This document shows positions 43,181 through 52,356 of a stretch of 64,000 nucleotides of DNA, piece by piece; position 1 is the stretch's first letter; each line of letters opens with the position of its first letter. The notes beneath the pieces were generated by a model. It had not been told where the DNA came from. It saw only the letters and a list, made by a program, of their open reading frames with translations, and searched no databases. Both the position numbers and the translations under genes were made by a program. Location: contig NZ_JAZHLI010000016.1 in the NCBI RefSeq assembly GCF_036549475.1, positions 1 through 64,000 of the forward strand, in the 5' to 3' direction. Origin of the DNA: Aurantimonas sp036549475 (GTDB taxonomy: Bacteria > Pseudomonadota > Alphaproteobacteria > Rhizobiales > Rhizobiaceae).

Positions 43181-45406
43181 ATGAGCGGGATTTACGGTGA
43201 CGGGCGCATGGTCGGCGGCCCGGCGGGAGCCATTTGCCTCCTGTCGTGGCTGCTGCTGGTCCAGGGTGCGCAAGCGCAGGAAAATGATGTCGTCGCGCTC
43301 GATGCCGTCGTTGTCGCCGGCGAAACGGTCGGCACGGATGCCGGTTCACCCGCAGGTAACGGGGCGGCTGCCTCAGAGGTCGAAGACGGATATGTCGCGA
43401 CCCGAGCCTCGACCGCGGTCAAGGGCGTGGCTTCGCGGCTCGAGACGCCGCAGAATGTCTCGGTGGTCGGTGAGGGACAGCTTCAGGACCAGGGCGTGCA
43501 CACGGTCGATGAAGCGACACGCTATTCCTCGGGCATCCGGTCGCAGCAATTCGGTGCCAACAACCGGGTGGACTGGTTCACCATTCGCGGTTTTGCCGCT
43601 GAACAGGACGGTCTCTTCCTCGACGGCCTGTCGCTGTTCTCCACCGCCTTCGCCAGCTGGCGTATCGATCCAGCCGTGCTCGACCGCGTCGAGATCCTCA
43701 AGGGCCCGGCCTCGGTCCTCTACGGCGGCACGTCGCCGGGCGGGCTCGTCAACCTCGTCTCCAAGAAGCCTGTGATCGAGCCGCTATTCTCGCTGACGGC
43801 CGGTATCAACGACGACGGCCAAGCTTATTCGGCCATCGACATGGGCGGCAGGCTGACCGAGGACGGCTCGCTCTCCTATCGCTGGAACTCGGTAATTCTT
43901 GACGGCGACACCTATGCCGATATCGCCGAGGAGTTCAAAGGCGTCGTCGCGCCGTCCCTGACCTGGGCGCCGGACGCGGACACGACGCTGACGGTGCTCG
44001 GCTACTACCAGTCTGAGGATTCCAACAATCTGCCGGGCTTCCTGCCCTATGAGGGCACGGTCCGCCCGGCTTCCTTCGGCCGCATTGACCGGGAACTCTT
44101 CACCAGCGATCCGTCGGTCGACGAGTATTCCCGCGACCAGGCGATGATCGGCTACGAGTTCGAGCACCGGTTCAACGAGGCCTTCACGGTTCGCCAGAAC
44201 CTGCGCTACGCCCATACGGAATCAACCTACGACTACGTCTATCCCTTCGGCTACGCGGACGATTTGTCGGGCCTGAACGGCTTGGCCGGCGGCACGTCGG
44301 ACCAGCTTGCGCGACTGCATTTCCGCACCACGCCGGATGCCGATTCCTTCAATGTCGACACCCAGCTGGAATCGACATTCGCGACGGGTCCGCTCGACCA
44401 CACGTTGCTGGTCGGTCTTGACTACCGCTACTACGAGATCGACGATCTGCAGGGCACCAGCACGCTCTATTCGCCGCTCAGCGTCATCGATCCGGTCTAC
44501 GGCATCAATATCGGGCCGATCGACAACATCTACGTCGACAACACCCAGACCCTGACCCAGACCGGCTTCTACGCCCAGGACCAGATCAGATTCGGCCAGC
44601 TCGTCGTGACGCTGAACGGCAGGGCCGACATCATCGAGACCCAGCTCGACAGCAATCTCGGAGCCGATGCCGAGGCATCCGACACCTATTTCAGCGGTCG
44701 GGCCGGGGCGGCCTACGTCTTCGACAACGGCATTGCGCCCTATGTCAGCTATTCGCGCTTCGTCACACCGGTGCTCGGCGTCGATCCCGATACCCAACTG
44801 CCCTTCGAGCAGGGCGAGGGGAAGCAGTACGAGGTCGGCGTCAAGTACCAGCCGACGGGCTTCGACAGCTTCGTCACCGCCTCGCTCTTTGATCTCACGC
44901 GCGGCAACGTCCTCGTCAACGACGTCGCCGGGGGACGGGCCTTCACGCAGATCCAGGTCGGGGAGATCCGCTCGCGCGGCATCGAACTGGAAGGCACCCT
45001 GGCGCTCACCGACGGCCTCAGTGCCATCGCCTCCTACACCGCCTACGATATCGACGTGACGGAAACCTCGGACATCAACCAGGGCCTGACTCCGGTGGCC
45101 ATCCCCGAGGAGTTCGCCTCGCTGTGGCTGGACTACAAGGTGCAGAGCGGCTGGCTGAAGGGGCTCGGCCTGGGCGGCGGCGTGCGCTGGACGGGCAAGT
45201 CCTACGCCAACCTCGCCAATTCGCTGGTGGTGCCGGACTTTACCGTCTTCGACGCGGCCGTGTCCTACGAGCGCGGCAACTGGCGCGGCCAGGTCAATGT
45301 CGCCAACCTCACCGACAAGCGCTACGTCGCCTCCTGCAACGGCGACACCTCCTGCTTCTACGGCGATCCGCGCAAGGTCACAGCGAGCCTGACCTACACA
45401 TGGTGA
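43181..45406 (+). CDS. TonB-dependent siderophore receptor (FhuA/FoxA-like)
   Basis: 741 aa outer-membrane receptor. The signal peptide is about 1-30 (ICLLSWLLLVQGAQAQ). A TonB-box-like DVVALDAVVVAG stretch follows, then the plug domain (about 75-190: TPQNVSVVGEGQLQDQG, FTIRGFAAEQDGLFLDGL, VEILKGPASVLYGGTSPGG) and a 22-strand barrel ending in the aromatic LTYTW. The plug resembles hydroxamate-siderophore receptors, agreeing with the fhuDBC genes 6-12 kb away. ATG 43181 is used; GTG 43178 immediately precedes it. An iron box lies in its promoter and a hairpin follows. Confidence 0.92.
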   Translation: MSGIYGDGRMVGGPAGAICLLSWLLLVQGAQAQENDVVALDAVVVAGETVGTDAGSPAGNGAAASEVEDGYVATRASTAVKGVASRLETPQNVSVVGEGQLQDQGVHTVDEATRYSSGIRSQQFGANNRVDWFTIRGFAAEQDGLFLDGLSLFSTAFASWRIDPAVLDRVEILKGPASVLYGGTSPGGLVNLVSKKPVIEPLFSLTAGINDDGQAYSAIDMGGRLTEDGSLSYRWNSVILDGDTYADIAEEFKGVVAPSLTWAPDADTTLTVLGYYQSEDSNNLPGFLPYEGTVRPASFGRIDRELFTSDPSVDEYSRDQAMIGYEFEHRFNEAFTVRQNLRYAHTESTYDYVYPFGYADDLSGLNGLAGGTSDQLARLHFRTTPDADSFNVDTQLESTFATGPLDHTLLVGLDYRYYEIDDLQGTSTLYSPLSVIDPVYGINIGPIDNIYVDNTQTLTQTGFYAQDQIRFGQLVVTLNGRADIIETQLDSNLGADAEASDTYFSGRAGAAYVFDNGIAPYVSYSRFVTPVLGVDPDTQLPFEQGEGKQYEVGVKYQPTGFDSFVTASLFDLTRGNVLVNDVAGGRAFTQIQVGEIRSRGIELEGTLALTDGLSAIASYTAYDIDVTETSDINQGLTPVAIPEEFASLWLDYKVQSGWLKGLGLGGGVRWTGKSYANLANSLVVPDFTVFDAAVSYERGNWRGQVNVANLTDKRYVASCNGDTSCFYGDPRKVTASLTYTW

Positions 45407-45420
45407 GGAACCTGTAGGGA

Positions 45421-45438
45421 GCCTCTGACGCAAGAGGC
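45421..45438 (+). terminator. Terminator of the TonB receptor
   Basis: GCCTCT/AGAGGC 6-bp stem with loop GACGCA, 14 bases after the stop, followed by GCTTT. Confidence 0.5.
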
Positions 45439-45877
45439 GCTTTGGATGGACATTCCGGCGGCGGTCGAGGGAGGCCCGGAGCAGGCGAGCGTGAAGCCGT
45501 TCTGCCCTGCCTCTGGGATCGCCGTCGGAACGCCGGTCGGTTTGTTCTCGGCATTTGGCCCACCGCGCGGAAAGGCGGCGCGGTTTTCCCTGTCAGTCCG
45601 CCAATTTTTAACTGGATATTTCAAGTCATGTTATATGCCCGCATGGCCGTGACGCACTTCGGGGAACTGACATGACCGGCATGCCATCATGCGGGACGGC
45701 CCGGCCGAGATGGCCGCACGGTGCCGGCAAGATCGCTCCCGCCCTTCGAACGCGCGATGCGGATGCAGGCACGATGCCGCATGGGGACGCCGCATGGTGA
45801 CGTTCGCACGGCCCGCGCGCCACGGGACGTCCGGCGACCGCCGTCCGACTGCACCGGGTTCCCGCGAAGGCGAGGCG

Positions 45878-46966
45878 ATGCAGGACGCCGAAGCGAAATT
45901 CTGCGCCGCGGTGGAAATCGCCACCCAGACCCCCGCGGGTTTCCTTGACCATCTCGCCGGCATTCTGGCCGATCATATGCCCCCCGCCCGAAAGGCCGGC
46001 GAGGTGGTCGCCCTCGACTTCTACGGGGCCCAGGCGCGGCTCGAGGAGCGCGGCGGTACGCTGGCTGCCCGAGCCACGGCCCTCGACCGCGGCGCCCTGG
46101 CCAACATGAAATATCTCATCGCCTGGAACATGCGGGAGTTCTTCGGCCCGGATGTCGAGATCGCCTGGTCGGGCGACGGGGCGGGCACGTCGGAGCTGCC
46201 GCAGTTCCGCGAGATGCAGGTGGTCGATTCCTGGCAGGTCACGCGGAAGATGCGGCGGGTGCGCCTCGTGGGCCACGATCTCGAGCGGTTTCGCAGCGGC
46301 GGACTGCATGTGCAGCTGCTGATCCCGCCGAAGGGCCGCGCGCCGGTCTGGCCGAACGCGGTGCCGTCCGGCATCCCCGCCTGGCCGGAGGGAGAGGACC
46401 GCCTGACCCTGCGCACCTACACCATGCGCCGTCTCGACCCCGGCGCAGGCTGCGTCGACATCGATGTCGTGCTGCACGATGGCGATAGCCCCGGCTCCGA
46501 CTGGGCGCGCGCGGCCACGGCCGGCGACCCGGTCGGCATGATGGGGCCCGGCGGCGGCGGCGTCCTGCCGGCCGCGCGCATGCTCCTGGCCGGCGACGAG
46601 ACGGCGCTGCCAGCGATCGCGCGCATGCTGGAGGAACTGCCGGCCGAGGCCACCGGCACGGCCATCATCGAAATCGCCGATGCCGCCGAGATCCAGTCCC
46701 TCGACCATCCGGCCGGCTTCGACCTGATATGGCTGGATCGCAGGGGCCGCGCGGCCGGAACGACCACGCTCCTGGAAGAGGCGGTGGTCGACCTCGACTG
46801 GCCGTCAGAGGCTGGCGCGTCGGTCTGGATCGGCTGCGAATTCCAGGCCTTCAAGCGGCTGCGCCACCATTGCCGCCGGCACTGGGGGCTGAAGGCGCGC
46901 GATCATCTGGTGGTCGCCTATTGGCGCGCCGCCCCCGACGAGGCGTCGGGCCAGGCCCATCGCTGA
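45878..46966 (+). CDS. Siderophore-interacting protein (ferric-siderophore reductase)
   Basis: 362 aa. An N-terminal DUF2218-like domain (about 1-100: FLDHLAGILADHMPPARK) is fused to an SIP/ViuB flavin reductase domain (about 110-355: VDSWQVTRKMRRVRLVGHDLERF, LRTYTMRRLDPGAGCVDIDVVLHDG, LLAGDETALPAIARMLEELP, VWIGCEFQAFKRLR). The R-x-Y-T motif binds FAD. It releases iron from imported siderophores by reduction in the cytosol. ATG 45878 follows GAAGGCGAGG; ATG 45794 is an upstream alternative. It is convergent with the following ABC exporter gene. Confidence 0.9.
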   Translation: MQDAEAKFCAAVEIATQTPAGFLDHLAGILADHMPPARKAGEVVALDFYGAQARLEERGGTLAARATALDRGALANMKYLIAWNMREFFGPDVEIAWSGDGAGTSELPQFREMQVVDSWQVTRKMRRVRLVGHDLERFRSGGLHVQLLIPPKGRAPVWPNAVPSGIPAWPEGEDRLTLRTYTMRRLDPGAGCVDIDVVLHDGDSPGSDWARAATAGDPVGMMGPGGGGVLPAARMLLAGDETALPAIARMLEELPAEATGTAIIEIADAAEIQSLDHPAGFDLIWLDRRGRAAGTTTLLEEAVVDLDWPSEAGASVWIGCEFQAFKRLRHHCRRHWGLKARDHLVVAYWRAAPDEASGQAHR

Positions 46967-46984
46967 CCGTCGTGAGGCAGCCAG

Positions 46985-48730
46985 TTACTCGGCCGCCAGG
47001 GTCGAAGGCAGGACGGCGTCCCGTTCCTGGGCGTCCACCAGACGGCGATAGGCACCGCCGCGTTCGAGCAGCGCGTCATGGGAGCCTTCCTCGACAATCC
47101 GGCCGCCATCGACCACCACGATCCGGTCGGCATGGCGGATGGTCGACAGGCGATGGGCGACGATCAGGGTCGTGCGGCCCTTGGCGAGTTCGGCGAGGGC
47201 CGTCTGGATGGCGCGTTCGGTCTCGGTATCGAGCGCCGAGGTCGCCTCGTCGAGGATCAGGATTTCCGGGTTCTTGAGGAACATGCGGGCGATCGACAGG
47301 CGCTGCTTCTGGCCGCCCGACAGCTTCAGGCCGCGCTCGCCGACCAGTGTATCGAGGCCGTCCGGCAGCCGCGCGACGGTGTCGGCGAGATGCGCCCGTC
47401 CCAGCGCGTCCCAGATCTCGGCGTCGTCGGCGTCGAGCCGGCCATAGGCGACATTGTCACGGATCGTCCCGCCGAACAGGAACACGTCCTGCTGGACGAC
47501 GCCGATATGGCTGCGCAGCGAGGCGAGGGTCATGTCGCGGATGTCGATGCCGTCGATGGTGATCGCGCCGCGAACGAGATCGTAGAAGCGCGGCACCAGC
47601 GCGCAGATCGTCGTCTTGCCTGCGCCGGACGGGCCGACAAAGGCGATCGTCTCGCCGGCCGCGACCTGCAGATCGATGCCGTTCAGCACCGGATGGCCGG
47701 TCGAATAGGTGAAGTGCACGTCCGAGAACCGGACCTCGCCGGCGAGCCGGTCGACGGTGCGGGCGCCCGGGCGATCGACGATGTCGGGTGCTGTGTCGAG
47801 GAAATCGCAATAGCGGCGGAAGCCGGCGATTCCCTTGGGATAGCTCTCCAGCACCGCGGCGATCTTCTCGACCGGGCGGAAGAAGACGCCGACCAGCAGC
47901 AGAAAGCCGACGAAGCCGCCATTCGACAGGTCGCCGGCGATGACGAAATAGGTGCCGGCGACCATGACGATCACCTGGGTCAGCCGCATCGACAGATAGT
48001 TCAGCGACTGGCTGACCGACATGATGCGGTAGGCGTCGAGCTTGCGGTCGCGATACTGCGCGTTGTCGCGGGCAAAGAGCGAGCGCTCGTGATTCTCGTT
48101 GGCGAAGGCCTGGACGACACGGATGCCGCCGACATTCTCCTCGATGCGGGCATTGAACGCGCCGACGCTGCCGTAGATTGCGCGCCAGGTCTCGGTCATG
48201 CGGGCGCCGTAGCGTATGGTCAGGACGGTCCCGACCGGCACCATCACCGCCGTGATCAGCGCCAACTCGACATGGACGAACAGCATCAGCACGAAGGCGC
48301 CGAGGAAGGTCATCACCGCGATGAACAGATCCTCCGGCCCGTGATGGGCGATCTCTCCGATCTCCTCCAGATCCTTTGTCAGGCGGCCCACCAGATGGCC
48401 GGTCTTCTGGTTGTCGAAATAGCCGAAGGACAGCTTCTGGAGATGGTCGAAGGCGCGCCGGCGCATCTCCGTCTCGATATTGATGCCCAGCATGTGGCCC
48501 CAATAGGTGACCACCGCCATCAGCCCGGTGTTGAGAAGGTAGATGGCCAGCAGGCCGATCGCCGCCGCGATGATCAGGTTCCACTCGCCGCTCGGCAGCA
48601 GCGTGTCGATGAACACCTTTACTGCGATCGGGAAGGCGAGCTCGAGGAGGCCGGGCAGTACCGCGCAGCCGAAATCCAGGATGAACAGGCCGCGCCAGGG
48701 GGCGTAATAGGAGAAGAACCGCGCAAGCAT
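46985..48730 (-). CDS. ABC exporter (MsbA-like, membrane and ATPase domains fused)
   Basis: 581 aa. Six membrane helices (about 15-300, with FGYFDNQKTGHLVGRLTKD in the first intracellular loop) precede an ATPase domain: Walker A GPSGAGKTT near 375, LSGGQKQRLSIARM, ILDEATSALD and AHRLSTIRHADRI. It would act as a homodimeric exporter of a lipid, drug or siderophore. It is the last gene on the strand of the tonB-exbD-exbB cluster, 125 bases beyond tonB. This hints at siderophore export or recycling, but the family does not define the substrate. Confidence 0.88.
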   Translation of the reverse strand: MLARFFSYYAPWRGLFILDFGCAVLPGLLELAFPIAVKVFIDTLLPSGEWNLIIAAAIGLLAIYLLNTGLMAVVTYWGHMLGINIETEMRRRAFDHLQKLSFGYFDNQKTGHLVGRLTKDLEEIGEIAHHGPEDLFIAVMTFLGAFVLMLFVHVELALITAVMVPVGTVLTIRYGARMTETWRAIYGSVGAFNARIEENVGGIRVVQAFANENHERSLFARDNAQYRDRKLDAYRIMSVSQSLNYLSMRLTQVIVMVAGTYFVIAGDLSNGGFVGFLLLVGVFFRPVEKIAAVLESYPKGIAGFRRYCDFLDTAPDIVDRPGARTVDRLAGEVRFSDVHFTYSTGHPVLNGIDLQVAAGETIAFVGPSGAGKTTICALVPRFYDLVRGAITIDGIDIRDMTLASLRSHIGVVQQDVFLFGGTIRDNVAYGRLDADDAEIWDALGRAHLADTVARLPDGLDTLVGERGLKLSGGQKQRLSIARMFLKNPEILILDEATSALDTETERAIQTALAELAKGRTTLIVAHRLSTIRHADRIVVVDGGRIVEEGSHDALLERGGAYRRLVDAQERDAVLPSTLAAE

Positions 48731-48855
48731 CCGGGCCTCGTCAATGTCTCTGGCGCCAGAAGCGGGCCGGACGGCGTTCGCCGAACCGGCCCAGAATGGC
48801 CGCGCATGATGATGATAGACTGTTTCGCCGCCACGTTCCGCCGCGCGTCATGCGC

Positions 48856-49815
48856 CTACTGGAAGCGGATCGGTACCGTCAATGACACCGCGCCTCCGCC
48901 GGGCGGTGCGGGGAATGGGCTCGCCCGCCGCAGGAGCGAGACCGCGGCGTCGTCGAGGATCCGGCCGGCCGACCCGGCGACCCGCGCCGACGTGACGCGG
49001 CCATTGCCGTCCATCCGGAAGGCGACCGTCACTGTGCCGGACCCGCCGCCGCGCGGGCTGCGCTTGTAGCGGTTGAGCCGTGCCTGGACGGCGTTGCGCC
49101 AGCTTGCCAGCGCCGAACGCGAGACATTCGCGCCCTGGGAGACCTGCTGCTGCCGGCGGCCCGCGGTGGCGGTCGACGGCGGCGGAGCAGCCTTCTTCCC
49201 CTGCCGGTTCTGTTTGCGCTCGACGGGCTTGCGCCGCTCGCGCGGCTTGGCCTGCTTCGTCTCCTCGCGAGCGGCCTGGCGCACTCTCGGCGGCGGGTTC
49301 GGACGGAATGTCGGCACCGGCACCACGGCGGGTGCCGCCATCTGCTCCGGCTCAGGCTCCGGCTCCGGCTCGGGCTGCGGTTCGGCCTCCGGCTCCGGCG
49401 TCTCCGGCACCTTGGGTTCCTCTACCTCGGGCGGATCGACGGGCTCCGGCATCGGCTCGGGCGCAACGTCCTCTTCCGGCTCAGGCTTCGGCTCCGGAAG
49501 GGGGTCGGCGACCGGCTCGGGCTCTGCTTCCGCTTCGGGGGCCGGCTCCTCGGGCGGAGGCTCGGTGGATTCCGGCTCGGCGACGGCCTCCGTGGAGGCG
49601 ACATCGGGTGTTGCGGCCGGCGCGGCGAGCTCGATCAGGATCGGCGCCTGCTCATTGCCCGCCGGCGCCTCTTCGGGCACCCGGGCGAGGACGGCATAGG
49701 CGACGGCACCGTGGGCCGCCAGGACCAGCATCGCCGCCAGCGGCCAGCGCAGCAGGGCTGCGCGTCCCGAACGGGTGCCGTCGCCGAAGGGGATCGGGTC
49801 GCCGCCGCTGGCCAT
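48856..49815 (-). CDS. tonB: TonB energy-transducing protein
   Basis: 319 aa. One N-terminal helix (about 25-45, LAAMLVLAAHGAVAYAVLA) is followed by a long Pro/Glu-rich periplasmic spacer (about 75-170, many E-P repeats) and a basic stretch (about 185-215). The C-terminal TonB domain runs from about 235 to 319 (SWRNAVQARLNRYKR, VAFRMDGNGRVTSARV, LTVPIRFQ). It transmits the proton-motive energy of ExbBD to the outer-membrane receptor. It begins 3 bases after exbD, in the order exbB-exbD-tonB. Confidence 0.93.
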   Translation of the reverse strand: MASGGDPIPFGDGTRSGRAALLRWPLAAMLVLAAHGAVAYAVLARVPEEAPAGNEQAPILIELAAPAATPDVASTEAVAEPESTEPPPEEPAPEAEAEPEPVADPLPEPKPEPEEDVAPEPMPEPVDPPEVEEPKVPETPEPEAEPQPEPEPEPEPEQMAAPAVVPVPTFRPNPPPRVRQAAREETKQAKPRERRKPVERKQNRQGKKAAPPPSTATAGRRQQQVSQGANVSRSALASWRNAVQARLNRYKRSPRGGGSGTVTVAFRMDGNGRVTSARVAGSAGRILDDAAVSLLRRASPFPAPPGGGAVSLTVPIRFQ

Positions 49816-49818
49816 GGG

Positions 49819-50286
<468 letters not shown>

Positions 50287-50290
50287 CGGC

Positions 50291-51427
50291 CTACTCCGTG
50301 GCGGCCATCAACGGCGCCGCTCCCTGGCCGGTTCGGCGACGGTCGAGATCGCGCGACAGATGCTGCAGGACGAGGGCCGAGCCGTCGGACAGGACGGCGC
50401 GATAACCGGCAATCGAGCGGGCGAAGACGTTGTAGACGATGACCGCCGGAATGGCGGCCACGAGGCCGATCGCGGTGGCCAGCAAGGCCTCGGCGATGCC
50501 GGGGGCGACGACGGCGAGGTTGGTCGTGTTGGCCTGACTGATGCCGATGAAGGCGTTCATGATGCCCCAGACGGTGCCGAACAGGCCGACGAAGGGGGCC
50601 GTGGAGCCGATGGTCGCGAGAATGCCGGTGCCGCGCGAGATCGACCGGCCGGCGCCGGCCTCGATGCGCGACAGCGCGACGGAGACGCGCTCCCTGATGC
50701 CGTCGTCGGAGAGATCGGCCGAGCGGGCCCGCTCGGCGTCGGCGCTCTGGGCGAGGGCCGCCACCGGACCCCGCCAGCGGCGGCGCTGGGCGGTCAGCGC
50801 GTCGGACAGGGTGTCGGCACGGGCAAGCCGGCGGACGCCGGCGCGGGCGCGGCGTTTGGCAAGGAGCAATTCCAGCGCCTTGGACAGGCCGATGGTCCAG
50901 GTGACGAGCGAGGCGAAGGCCAGCCCGATCATCACCGCCTTCACCACCCAGTCGGCGGCCATGAACATGCCCATGGGCGACAGATCGTGGGGCAGGGCCG
51001 CGTTGCGCTCACCCGGTGCAGCGGCGGATGCCTGCGCCGTTGCGCCCGGTTGTGCTTCCCTGTTCGGGGCTGTCTCCGCCGGTGTAGCGGGCGCCGCAAT
51101 TGTTGCGGGCGCGGCTGCGTCATTGGCGGTCGGTGTCGCCTCGCCCTCCGGCGAGGCCGCAGGCTCAGGGGCTCCCTGCGCGACCGGATCGGTCGTCCGG
51201 TCCTCTGCCGGCAAAACAGTCTCCGCACCTGCGTCGGAGTCGGCATCGGGTCCGGCAACGGGCGCCGTCACCGGTGCCGTCCCTTGTGATGTGCTCGGGC
51301 TGGCCGCAGGGACGTTCGTGTCCTGCGCCATGGCCGTGTCGCGCGGTTGCGGCGCGACTGCGACGATCAGGGCAATGGCGAATGCAAGCCGGGACAGGGC
51401 GGACCTGTGGGCGGGAAGATGGGTCAT
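50291..51427 (-). CDS. exbB: ExbB biopolymer transport protein with periplasmic extension
   Basis: 378 aa. A signal peptide (1-35) and an Ala/Thr/Pro-rich periplasmic extension of about 110 residues precede the three-helix ExbB core: MFMAADWVVKAVMIGLAFASLVTWT, GILATIGSTAPFVGLFGTVWGIMNAFIGI, and GIAEALLATAIGLVAAIPAVIVYN. This is the long form common in Rhizobiales. ATG 51427 gives a normal signal peptide. An IRO box and a TTGACT promoter lie about 110 bases upstream. Confidence 0.9.
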   Translation of the reverse strand: MTHLPAHRSALSRLAFAIALIVAVAPQPRDTAMAQDTNVPAASPSTSQGTAPVTAPVAGPDADSDAGAETVLPAEDRTTDPVAQGAPEPAASPEGEATPTANDAAAPATIAAPATPAETAPNREAQPGATAQASAAAPGERNAALPHDLSPMGMFMAADWVVKAVMIGLAFASLVTWTIGLSKALELLLAKRRARAGVRRLARADTLSDALTAQRRRWRGPVAALAQSADAERARSADLSDDGIRERVSVALSRIEAGAGRSISRGTGILATIGSTAPFVGLFGTVWGIMNAFIGISQANTTNLAVVAPGIAEALLATAIGLVAAIPAVIVYNVFARSIAGYRAVLSDGSALVLQHLSRDLDRRRTGQGAAPLMAATE

Positions 51428-51532
51428 GTCTGGCCGTTCGTCCTTCGGGCGTTGCCCGGTCACTGTTCCACGGGGTCGGCCGTCGCGTTGCCGGCCCGAT
51501 CGAGGGAGCGTTCCGCTGCGCATAATCTAATC

Positions 51533-51547
51533 TGATAGTAATAGTCA
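51533..51547 (-). promoter_or_regulatory. IRO (RirA-type) box upstream of exbB
   Basis: On the minus strand TGA-CTATTACTA-TCA, an exact TGA-N9-TCA overlapping TTGACT (-35), with AT-rich sequence (ATTATG) about 16 bases on. It would place exbB-exbD-tonB under iron control. Confidence 0.6.
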
Positions 51548-51579
51548 ACTTTACGCATGGTGCTGTCGGAGTGCTGCCC

Positions 51580-52356
51580 TCAGCGCGGGAACGCCAGCTT
51601 CATGTCGTCGGAAGGCCTGGCCAGGACATCCATGGGAATTCCGTAGATGGCCTCCAGGCGTTCGGGGGTGATAATGCCGGCCGGCGCGCCCCGCGCCACA
51701 AGGCGCCCGTCCTTCAAGGCGATGATCTCGTCGCAGAACCGGGCCGCCATGTTGATCTCGTGCAGGACGACGATGACCCCGACGCCGCGCCGGTCGCAGA
51801 GGTCGCGCACCAGCGACAGCATCTCGATCTGGTGCGCCACGTCGAGGGCCGAGATCGGCTCGTCGAGGAGGAGATAGCCTGCGTCCTGGGCAACCAGCAT
51901 GGCGAGCCAGACGCGTTGGCGCTCCCCGCCCGACAGGCTTTCCACGAAGCGGTCGGCATAGGTCGCGGTGTCGGTGAGCGCCAGGGCCTCGTCGACCTTC
52001 TCCCGGTCGGCGGGGCCGAACCGGCCGAGGGCGCCGTGCCAGGGGTAGCGGCCGAGCGCGACGAGTTCCTTGACCAGCATGCCGGGCACCAGCGGCGTGT
52101 GCTGCGGAAGATAGGCAATTCGCCGCGCCAGTTCCCGCTCGCCCCATTCCCCGATCGGCCGACCGTCGAAAGCGAGGCGTCCTGTCGTCGGGCGAAGCTG
52201 GCGCGCCAGGAGCTTCAGCAGCGTGGACTTGCCGGAACCGTTGTGTCCGACGAGGCCGGTGACGGTGCCATGGCCGAGGCTGAGTGTCAGGGGGGAGAGC
52301 AAGGTGCGCGCCGGCACGCCGACGCCTGCCTCCTCGAGGGTGAAAGCGGCGTTCAT
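51580..52356 (-). CDS. fhuC: Ferric-hydroxamate ABC transporter ATP-binding protein
   Basis: 258 aa ATPase with Walker A GHNGSGKST near 37, AYLPQHTPLVPGM, signature LSGGERQRVWLAML, Walker B YLLLDEPISALD and VLHEINMAARFCDEI. The C-terminal GIITPERLEAIYGIPMDV is typical of FhuC/FecE-type siderophore transporters. It overlaps the fhuB stop by 4 bases. Confidence 0.9.
   Translation of the reverse strand: MNAAFTLEEAGVGVPARTLLSPLTLSLGHGTVTGLVGHNGSGKSTLLKLLARQLRPTTGRLAFDGRPIGEWGERELARRIAYLPQHTPLVPGMLVKELVALGRYPWHGALGRFGPADREKVDEALALTDTATYADRFVESLSGGERQRVWLAMLVAQDAGYLLLDEPISALDVAHQIEMLSLVRDLCDRRGVGVIVVLHEINMAARFCDEIIALKDGRLVARGAPAGIITPERLEAIYGIPMDVLARPSDDMKLAFPR

Noticed and set aside
49300..49600. 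A tandem repeat array in tonB
   Set aside because: The Pro-Glu repeats are the ordinary TonB periplasmic spacer, not a DNA repeat element.
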